NCBI GenBank assembly: GCA_934630995.1
Contig: CAKTXU010000099.1
Location: forward strand, 1-6,666
Direction: 5' to 3'
DNA from: an uncultured Eubacteriales bacterium
GTDB taxonomy: Bacteria; Bacillota; Clostridia; Oscillospirales; Acutalibacteraceae
DNA length: 6,666 bases
This document shows, one piece after another, positions 1 to 4,715 of the stretch; within the stretch, counting starts at the first letter, position 1, and the number at the start of each line of letters is the position of its first letter. Under the pieces are notes generated by a model, which was given only the letters and a program-made list of their open reading frames with translations, ran no database searches and was not told where the DNA came from. The translations under genes and the position numbers were made by a program.

Positions 1-69
1 GAACATACAGAGCGCCTGTTCGTCGGCGCAGTCCACCACAATGTCCGCCAAACGGATATCTTTTGCCAT
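1..69 (-). CDS. N-terminus of a probable VOC/glyoxalase-fold protein (partial)
   Basis: This is the first 23 codons of a gene that runs off the left edge, starting at ATG 69-67. The start is well supported: an AGGAGG-like ribosome binding site lies upstream with ordinary spacing, and a promoter sits at 106-134. The visible peptide begins MAKDIRLADIVVDCADEQAL. A hydrophobic strand followed by D-C-x-D and then a helix resembles the opening of vicinal-oxygen-chelate proteins (glyoxalase, bleomycin-resistance and dioxygenase-like folds), which usually start with a strand ending in a 'D-x-D' turn before an 'x-x-F-Y' helix. Metal ligands and substrate pocket lie outside the window, so the reaction cannot be stated. 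The family call rests on about 20 residues and is tentative; that a real gene begins here is much firmer. Confidence 0.5.
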   Translation of the reverse strand, partial: MAKDIRLADIVVDCADEQALCMF

Positions 70-105
70 AGCCGCTTCCTCCTATTATTAATTTTTCCCA
101 ATATC

Positions 106-134
106 AGTATAGCATGGGGCCGCTGTAAAGACAA
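106..134 (-). promoter_or_regulatory. Sigma-A-type promoter for the leftmost gene
   Basis: On the minus strand, a -35 box TTGTCT (134-129) and a -10 box TATACT (111-106) are separated by exactly 17 bases. Transcription would begin near position 99, leaving a leader of about 30 nt before the ATG at 69. The -35 box lies only 6 bases downstream of the CLC stop codon at 141-143, so the left gene has its own promoter even though it follows the CLC gene on the same strand. Match to consensus was judged by eye. Confidence 0.6.
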
Positions 135-140
135 GCCGTT

Positions 141-1565
141 CTATCTCGCCTTTTTATCGATGAATTCAGGGCGAATCTTGGAATAGAGAATTTTTTGTTC
201 CCGATATAACCCGTAGTAACCGGAAAGCATATAGCTGACCGCCGTGGCCACAGCGAAGAAGAGCAGTCCGGGGGCGCCGAACAGCTCCACGCTCAGCAGC
301 AGGGAGGTCAGCGGACAATTGGTGACGCCGCAGAAAAGGGCCACCATTCCCAGGGCCGCTCCAAAGGCCGGATCCAGTCCCAGCAGGCCGCCCATCACGT
401 TGCCGAAGGTGGCGCCGATGAAAAAGGCGGGGACAATTTCACCGCCCTTGAAGCCGGCCCCCAACGTGAGGGCCGTCAGCAGAAGCTTGAGGATAAAGGC
501 CTCGGGCCGCGCCTCTCCCCCCAGTGCGCGGCGGATGACATCCATGCCGATACCGTTGTAATCCCGGCTGCCGGCGATGAAGGTCAGCAGCAGCACCAAC
601 CCGCCTCCTACCGCCGCCCGCACGACAGGCTGCGGAATCAGCCGGGCGTACCAGCGCCCGGCGGTATGGATGACCTGGCAGAAAAGAATACTTACGGCCG
701 CACAGAGCGCGCCCAGCAACAATACCTTTCCCAGGCTAAGCAGATCGAAGGCGGGAAGCGCGGCAAGCGTGAAGCGCAGGGGGTCGACTCCGCAGACAGT
801 GGCCAGCCAGAAGCCCACAATAGCCGAAACGGTGCAGGGGATGAGCGCCGCGTAATACATCACCCCGACGCTGACCACCTCCATGGAAAAGACCACGGCC
901 GCCACCGGTGTGCTGAAAAGGGCCGAAAAAGCGGCGCTCATACCGCACATGGTCATAATCCGCAGATCCTTGTCATCCATATGCAGCAGCCGGCCGAATT
1001 TCCCGCCGATGCTGCCGCCCAACTGGAGGGCGGCCCCTTCCCGGCCGGCGGAGCCCCCCACAAAGTGGGTGACAAAAGTGGAGATGAAAATAAGCGGCGC
1101 TATCTTGATGGTCACCTGCTCGGTACTGCGCACCGCCATGAGCATCAGATCCGTACCCCGATCCTTCTCCAGACCGCAAAGCTTATAGAGCAGGACGATG
1201 GCCACCCCGCCCAACGGCAGGAGCCAGAGAATCCAGTCGTGAGATTTACGGAAGGAGGTGGCGAAATCCACGCTGTAGTCGAAAGCCACGCTGACGCCGC
1301 CGATAAACAGTCCCAGCGCCGCCGCGATGAGAACCCATTTGAGGAAGGCAAGCAATTGTCCTCCCGTTTCGGCCGACTCCCGCCGGACATCGCGGAGCAG
1401 CCCGCTGAAATCCGGCCTTATCCGCCGGATTTCTTTTAAACGCTCCCCCAATGGGCGAAAGGACGGACGAGGGAATTCCCCGCTCTCCGCGTCCTGTGTA
1501 TTCTGCGCACCATCCGGTCCCGCTGCGCCGTCCTCCGGCTTGTCATGGGTATCCAAAATGTTCAT
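141..1565 (-). CDS. CLC-family anion channel/transporter (chloride or fluoride)
   Basis: The product is a 474-residue membrane protein of the CLC superfamily, which forms dimeric anion channels or anion/proton exchangers in the cytoplasmic membrane; the length is close to E. coli ClcA. Residues 1-70 are a charged cytoplasmic tail, and about a dozen or more hydrophobic helices follow from residue 72. Key motifs are GREGA (174-178), whose E176 matches the gating glutamate; the MCGMSAAFSALFSTP stretch (206-220); and GFKGGEIVPAFFIG (371-384), the second anion-site loop. The classic GSGIP filter is not recognisable; RGTDLM (136-141) occupies that region. By eye, the proton-path glutamate of ClcA (E203) aligns with V230, next to E229. 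These traits recall the CLC branch that includes fluoride/proton antiporters, but the ion cannot be assigned. A TTG codon at 1670 could add 35 residues, but that extension is not family-like. The ATG at 1565 is preferred because it gives normal length and follows GGGGAGG, although that spacing is short. The gene follows spoVAF on the same strand. Confidence 0.93.
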   Translation of the reverse strand: MNILDTHDKPEDGAAGPDGAQNTQDAESGEFPRPSFRPLGERLKEIRRIRPDFSGLLRDVRRESAETGGQLLAFLKWVLIAAALGLFIGGVSVAFDYSVDFATSFRKSHDWILWLLPLGGVAIVLLYKLCGLEKDRGTDLMLMAVRSTEQVTIKIAPLIFISTFVTHFVGGSAGREGAALQLGGSIGGKFGRLLHMDDKDLRIMTMCGMSAAFSALFSTPVAAVVFSMEVVSVGVMYYAALIPCTVSAIVGFWLATVCGVDPLRFTLAALPAFDLLSLGKVLLLGALCAAVSILFCQVIHTAGRWYARLIPQPVVRAAVGGGLVLLLTFIAGSRDYNGIGMDVIRRALGGEARPEAFILKLLLTALTLGAGFKGGEIVPAFFIGATFGNVMGGLLGLDPAFGAALGMVALFCGVTNCPLTSLLLSVELFGAPGLLFFAVATAVSYMLSGYYGLYREQKILYSKIRPEFIDKKAR

Positions 1566-1568
1566 CTT

Positions 1569-1575
1569 CCTCCCC
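1569..1575 (-). promoter_or_regulatory. Ribosome binding site deciding the CLC start (short spacing)
   Basis: GGGGAGG on the minus strand ends only 3 bases before the ATG at 1565. This is closer than the usual 5-9 bases, but no better Shine-Dalgarno and start pair is visible. An in-frame TTG three codons downstream (1556) would have 12-base spacing. The competing upstream TTG at 1670 has only AAGG in front of it, inside a hairpin. The start is therefore likely but not certain. Confidence 0.5.
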
Positions 1576-1712
1576 GGCTCTTCTGAAAATTCCCTCTCTT
1601 CTTTCAGTATACTCCTCTCTCCGCCGCTTTTCCATAGCGAGGTTCGGCAAAAAAAATCGGCGCCAGGCAAGGGAAACCTTGCATAGTGCCGAAGATTTTT
1701 TCGGTGCCGCCC

Positions 1713-3152
1713 CTAAGAATTGTCGTTGCTGATGCGGCGGCGGACAATCAGCCGCAGCAGCTCATGGCCATGGAAGGGACTCAGGGGAGACAGATACCCG
1801 TGTCCCGACACCGTCCTGGTGGTGACTAGGGTGAGAATCATCAGCGCCACTCCGCCCAGGAAGCCCCACAGCCCCCACAAGGCGGTAAGGATGAGAAACA
1901 GGATACGGAACAGCTTGAAGGCATAGCCCAGCTCGAAGCTGGGCTGGGTGAAGGAGGAGACGGCGACGAAGGCCATATAGAGCAGCACCTCGGGGACAAA
2001 GAGCTCGGAGCGCACGGCGAAATCTCCCAGAATCAGCGCGCCCACCACGCCGAAAGCGTTGTTCAGCGCTCCCGGCGTGTTCAGCGAAGCCAGCTTGAGC
2101 CCGTCGATTATCAGCTCAATGACCAGCAGCTGCAAAAGAATCGGCACCGAATTCGGTTCGGCTATTCGTACGAAATCCAACCACGGCGGAATGCTGTCCG
2201 GATTCTGTATCAGCAGGAACCAAATCGGCGTCAGAAAGAGGGTGGCGATGAAAACCAGGCCCCGTACCAGCCGGAGATAGGTGCCCACCAGAGGCGGAAA
2301 ATAATAGTCGTTGGTATCCTGCACGAAATCGAAGATAGCGGTGGGCAAAATCATCACTGACGGGGTATTGTCCACCAGCACCAGGATCCGTCCCTCCGCC
2401 ACGCTGGCCGCGGCGCAGTCAGGGCGTTCGGTATAGCGGATTTTCGGGAAGGGGTTGTACCATTGGCGGCCTATTATGCATTCCGCCAGGCTCTCCTGCC
2501 CCATGGTCAAGCTGCGGATGTTGAGGCTTTTCAATCTGTCCCGAACCCGACCGATTTGCTCCGGTTTGGCCCGGCCCTCCATGTAGCAGATTACCACGTC
2601 GGTCTTGGATACCCGGCCTATTCGCACATATTCCATGGTCAGACGCGGATCCCGGATATGGCGGCGAATCAGGGCCGTGTTGAATATCAAGGTTTCGACA
2701 AAGCCATCGTGCGCCCCCCGCAGAACCTTATCGTCCTCCGGCTCTCCCACACTGCGCGCCGGATAGGTGCGGGCGTCGATCATGATGGGCTGGGGGAAGC
2801 CCTCCACCAGCAGCGCCGGCGTTCCCGATAAAACCTGGGTAATCATATCCTCCAGATAATCGGCCGTATCCACCTCGACATAGGGGATGAAACGGTCGGC
2901 GAAGTTTTGCGTCCCCTCGATGCCCTCCAAATCCTTCGCCGTCAGCTTCATGGTGAATTCCATCAGCTTTTCCAGAATCTCATCCTTGACGAAGCCATCC
3001 ACGAAATACAGCGTTGCCCGGCGGCCGCCGACCCGAACTTCTCTGCCGATAAGATCAAAGCTCTCTTTCAGACGCATCAATCGTTCTATCTCCCGGGTCG
3101 TACCCTCGTAATCGCCGCTCACAGGATGCTTTTCCCACTTATCTTTGTCCAT
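1713..3152 (-). CDS. spoVAF: Spore germination protein SpoVAF (GerA family)
   Basis: This 479-residue protein has GerA-family architecture. A soluble N-terminal half (about 1-290) holds two subdomains. A membrane half follows, with hydrophobic segments near 295-316, 334-352, 363-378, 387-402 and 414-443, and a short basic C-terminal tail. Diagnostic stretches fit SpoVAF better than the GerAA/GerKA receptor subunits: DARTYPARS (126-134), RGAHDGFVETLIFNTALIRR (145-164), NPFPKIRYTERPD (233-245) and the DNTPSV turn (261-266). In Bacillus, SpoVAF lies in the spore inner membrane and, with its partner FigP, is reported to act as an ion channel that amplifies germination; it is normally made in the forespore. 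Here it is not next to spoVA genes in the visible sequence. The ATG at 3152 follows AAGGGGG by about 10 bases. The CLC gene lies downstream on the same strand after a 147-bp gap without a clear terminator. Confidence 0.92.
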   Translation of the reverse strand: MDKDKWEKHPVSGDYEGTTREIERLMRLKESFDLIGREVRVGGRRATLYFVDGFVKDEILEKLMEFTMKLTAKDLEGIEGTQNFADRFIPYVEVDTADYLEDMITQVLSGTPALLVEGFPQPIMIDARTYPARSVGEPEDDKVLRGAHDGFVETLIFNTALIRRHIRDPRLTMEYVRIGRVSKTDVVICYMEGRAKPEQIGRVRDRLKSLNIRSLTMGQESLAECIIGRQWYNPFPKIRYTERPDCAAASVAEGRILVLVDNTPSVMILPTAIFDFVQDTNDYYFPPLVGTYLRLVRGLVFIATLFLTPIWFLLIQNPDSIPPWLDFVRIAEPNSVPILLQLLVIELIIDGLKLASLNTPGALNNAFGVVGALILGDFAVRSELFVPEVLLYMAFVAVSSFTQPSFELGYAFKLFRILFLILTALWGLWGFLGGVALMILTLVTTRTVSGHGYLSPLSPFHGHELLRLIVRRRISNDNS

Positions 3153-3182
3153 TGAGCCTATTCCCCCTTGTCCCTTTTACGC

Positions 3183-3213
3183 TATTATTGCCAAATCGAT
3201 CCCGGAATATTGT
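3183..3213 (-). promoter_or_regulatory. Possible forespore (sigma-G/F-like) promoter of spoVAF
   Basis: On the minus strand, AATAATA (3189-3183) differs at one position from a CATAATA-type sigma-G -10 element. ACAATA (3213-3208) lies 18 bases upstream and is a partial match to the TGAATA-type -35. Transcription would start near 3176, giving a leader of about 24 nt that includes the AAGGGGG ribosome binding site. A forespore promoter is expected for spoVAF from what is known in Bacillus, but the -35 match is weak and was found by eye in AT-rich DNA. Confidence 0.3.
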
Positions 3214-3238
3214 GTTTTGAAAAAAGTCCTGATATAAT
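3210..3238 (+). promoter_or_regulatory. Sigma-A-type promoter for the DUF4190 gene
   Basis: A perfect -10 hexamer TATAAT lies at 3233-3238, with TTGTGT at 3210-3215 exactly 17 bases upstream. Transcription would start near 3245, leaving a leader of about 60 nt before the ATG at 3306. A second TATATT at 3244-3249 has no suitably spaced -35 (TTGAAA at 3217 is 21 bases away). This promoter faces and overlaps the suggested spoVAF promoter on the other strand. Confidence 0.6.
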
Positions 3239-3305
3239 CAAGGTATATTCAGCAGTAATTGCGGCGGTCGGTTGATGAAGCCCCGCAGGAAAGGCGTGAA
3301 AACCT

Positions 3306-3974
3306 ATGTCCGATGATTTCTATTTTTCCGGAGGCAATTCTCCTGATCCCAACTCTTCACCAAATCCCCGCTCTTCGCAGGAGGGGCAGAGCGCCGGCAT
3401 TCCGGAAATCCCGCCCGTCCCCCCCGTCCAGCCGCCTGCCGGCGGACAGCCTGCGGAGAACGGCCAGCCTCAGCAGCCCCCCTATGGACAGCAGTCGTAT
3501 CAACAGCCTTATACCCCGCCACAGCAGCCCTATCAAAACCCCTATAATCAGGCGCCGCAGGGCCAGCCCTATCAACAGCCCTATATCCCGCCTCAGCAGC
3601 CCGGACAATACAATTATTATCAGCAGCAACAGCCGGGATATGTGCCTCCCTATTATCCGCCGGCGGTTCCTCCCGCCAATGAGGGGGATAAGTTTGCCGT
3701 CGCCTCCCTGATTCTGGGTATTCTGGCAGTCATCACCTGCTGCTCTGTTATCATATCCATCATCTGCGGGGTTATCGGCCTTATTTTGGGTATTGTCGGC
3801 AAATCCAAGGGAGCGGGCGGTATGGCTATCGCCGGTATCCTGTTGAGCGTTTTCGGCATCCTTTTGTCGATTATCGGCTGCATCCTTCTCGTCACGGGCA
3901 ACGGCTTCTATTTCAATTACGGTTTCAACGAGTTGTTTAATGAATCCTACGATATAGCCCGTTTCCTGCGATAA
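3306..3974 (+). CDS. DUF4190-type membrane protein with Pro/Gln/Tyr-rich N-terminal region
   Basis: This 222-residue protein has two distinct parts. Residues 1-50 are polar and rich in Ser, Pro, Asn and Gly. Residues 51-123 are a low-complexity stretch made almost only of Pro, Gln and Tyr, with recurring QQPY, PPQQP and YQQPY units. Residues 129-196 form a compact hydrophobic module: one long segment (131-164) with a Cys-Cys pair at 145-146, a KSKGAGGMAIAG linker (166-177), and a second segment (178-196). Two helices joined by a Gly-rich 'GMAIAGI' linker are typical of DUF4190 proteins, which have no settled function. A short acidic tail ends in ESYDIARFLR. No signal peptide is visible, so the disordered region may lie on the cytoplasmic side, though topology is not proven. 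The start follows AGGAAAGG by 11 bases. The gene is monocistronic, between its own promoter and a terminator. The longer opposite-strand reading frame is a by-product of the repetitive composition. Confidence 0.85.
   Translation: MSDDFYFSGGNSPDPNSSPNPRSSQEGQSAGIPEIPPVPPVQPPAGGQPAENGQPQQPPYGQQSYQQPYTPPQQPYQNPYNQAPQGQPYQQPYIPPQQPGQYNYYQQQQPGYVPPYYPPAVPPANEGDKFAVASLILGILAVITCCSVIISIICGVIGLILGIVGKSKGAGGMAIAGILLSVFGILLSIIGCILLVTGNGFYFNYGFNELFNESYDIARFLR
3498..3602 (+). repeat. Pair of imperfect 33-bp direct repeats in the Pro/Gln/Tyr-rich region
   Basis: Copies at 3498-3530 and 3570-3602 match at 30 of 33 bases and are offset by 72 bases (24 codons), so the reading frame is kept. They encode YQQPYTPPQQP and YQQPYIPPQQP (residues 65-75 and 89-99). 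This suggests the low-complexity segment grew by in-frame duplication; shorter QQPY and CAGCAGCCC-like units recur around them. Confidence 0.8.
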
Positions 3975-3986
3975 ATACGCCTGCAT

Positions 3987-4021
3987 AAGGTGGGGGGATG
4001 TCGATCCCGCCCACCTTTTTT
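3987..4021 (+). terminator. Rho-independent terminator after the DUF4190 gene
   Basis: The 5' arm at 3987-3999 pairs with the 3' arm at 4004-4017 through 13 base pairs. There is one bulged G (4009) on the 3' side and a GTCG loop (4000-4003). Six T residues (4016-4021) overlap and follow the stem base. The hairpin begins 12 bases after the stop codon. It separates this gene from the nrdG promoter, whose -35 starts 9 bases further on. Confidence 0.9.
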
Positions 4022-4029
4022 GTGACGCC

Positions 4030-4058
4030 TTGACGGACAGGCCCCGGCGGCTTATACT
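4030..4058 (+). promoter_or_regulatory. Sigma-A-type promoter of nrdG
   Basis: TTGACG (4030-4035) and TATACT (4053-4058) each match 5 of 6 consensus bases and are spaced by exactly 17 bases. Transcription would begin near 4065, with a leader of about 44 nt before the nrdG ATG. No NrdR-box-like palindrome was recognised around it. Confidence 0.75.
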
Positions 4059-4108
4059 GATTCATTGAGCAAAGGAATCTCAATTTCTGCGAAAGGACGA
4101 TCCTCTCT

Positions 4109-4618
4109 ATGGCAATGCTACGACTGGCGGGCGTGATACCCGAATCGATTGTGGACGGACCGGGATTCCGCTACGTGGTATTTGTCCAGGGATGCCCCCA
4201 CCACTGTCCGGGCTGCCATAACCCCGAAACCCACGATCCGGCGGGCGGCTATGAGGGGGATACCGGAACGATTCTGAAAGAATTCCGGCAGAATCCCCTG
4301 CTGAGCGGTATCACTCTATCGGGCGGCGATCCCTTTGGACAGGCCGCTTCCCTGGCGGAGTTGGCCCGGGCCGTCCACGCCCTTGGAAAAACCGTGATGA
4401 CCTATACCGGCTATACCGTTGAATATCTGCTTGACCATCTGGAAGAGCATCCCGGCTGGCGGGAGCTTATGGAGGAGACGGATATTCTGGTCGACGGTCC
4501 CTATATAGAGGCGCGGCGTTCCCTGCTGCTGCGATTCCGGGGTTCCGATAATCAGCGATTCATCGATCCCGCCGCTTCTCTGCGGGAGAATCACGCCGTG
4601 ATAATAGACAGTCTGTAA
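4109..4618 (+). CDS. nrdG: Anaerobic ribonucleotide reductase activating protein (radical SAM)
   Basis: NrdG is the cytoplasmic radical-SAM activase of class III ribonucleoside-triphosphate reductase. It uses a [4Fe-4S] cluster to cleave S-adenosylmethionine and installs the glycyl radical on NrdD, allowing dNTP synthesis without oxygen. The 169-residue length is typical. The cluster motif CPHHCPGC gives Cys29, Cys33 and Cys36 in the canonical CxxxCxxC spacing. Other family marks are DGPGFRYVVFVQGC (16-29), SGGDP (71-75), TGYTVEYL (100-107), VDGPYIEARR (128-137) and FRGSDNQRFID (143-153). ATG 4109 is chosen because AAAGGA lies 11 bases upstream; a second ATG two codons later is further from it. 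No nrdD is adjacent: the gene upstream is the unrelated DUF4190 gene, with a terminator and fresh promoter between. The MATE gene follows 97 bases downstream on the same strand and may be co-transcribed. Confidence 0.95.
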   Translation: MAMLRLAGVIPESIVDGPGFRYVVFVQGCPHHCPGCHNPETHDPAGGYEGDTGTILKEFRQNPLLSGITLSGGDPFGQAASLAELARAVHALGKTVMTYTGYTVEYLLDHLEEHPGWRELMEETDILVDGPYIEARRSLLLRFRGSDNQRFIDPAASLRENHAVIIDSL

Positions 4619-4627
4619 ATAACCGAA

Positions 4628-4702
4628 CGCCCCGCGCGGACAATCAATTCCCAGAAAGGCCGCGTATTGGGGCGGAAATTTGCGATTTCAGCGGCATCCG
4701 CT
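4628..4702 (+). other. Structured spacer between nrdG and the MATE gene
   Basis: The 97-bp gap holds two nested or adjacent inverted repeats. In the first, CGCCCC (4628-4633) pairs with GGGGCG (4669-4674), and inside it CGCGG (4635-4639) pairs with CCGCG (4660-4664), leaving a 20-nt loop. The second is a 5-bp hairpin, AGCGG (4690-4694) with CCGCT (4698-4702), ending one base before the MATE ribosome binding site. No T-run follows either one, so a simple intrinsic terminator is unlikely. An mRNA-processing, stability or translation-control element is possible. No known riboswitch class was recognised. Confidence 0.4.
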
Positions 4703-4703
4703 T

Positions 4704-4708
4704 AGGAG
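4704..4708 (+). promoter_or_regulatory. Ribosome binding site deciding the MATE TTG start
   Basis: AGGAG at 4704-4708 lies 7 bases before TTG 4716. Starting there gives a protein beginning M-E-R-Q-L-T-T-G, the usual opening of this MATE subgroup. The upstream in-frame TTG at 4680 has no comparable site and would add 12 atypical basic residues. Confidence 0.8.
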
Positions 4709-4715
4709 AATCATT

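Noticed and set aside
666..1439. 257-codon open frame on the plus strand opposite the CLC gene
   Set aside because: It is His/Asp/Gly/Arg-rich with no membrane or domain pattern and lies wholly antisense to a clear CLC gene in GC-rich DNA, so it is a codon-structure shadow.
1566..1670. Extended CLC start at TTG 1670
   Set aside because: It adds 35 residues with no family likeness and overlaps a hairpin and T8 tract. The ATG at 1565 gives the usual family length.
1688..1708. Terminator directly after spoVAF
   Set aside because: In the minus transcript only a 5-bp CCGAA/TTCGG stem forms, with no T-run after it, so it was not called.
3217..3249. Alternative promoter TTGAAA (3217) with TATATT (3244)
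   Set aside because: The 21-base spacer is too long; the 17-spaced TTGTGT/TATAAT pair is better.
3246..3251. TGAATA on the minus strand as a sigma-G -35 for spoVAF
   Set aside because: The sequence 17-18 bases downstream is T-rich, with no CATnnTA-like -10 element.
3357..3986. 209-codon minus-strand frame opposite the DUF4190 gene, rich in Leu, Ile and Arg
   Set aside because: Its composition is what the antisense of CAG/CCC/TAT repeats gives. The plus strand has the promoter, start, DUF4190 module and terminator.
4680..4715. MATE start at TTG 4680
   Set aside because: It lacks a ribosome binding site and adds 12 atypical residues; TTG 4716 has AGGAG at 7-base spacing and the family N-terminus.
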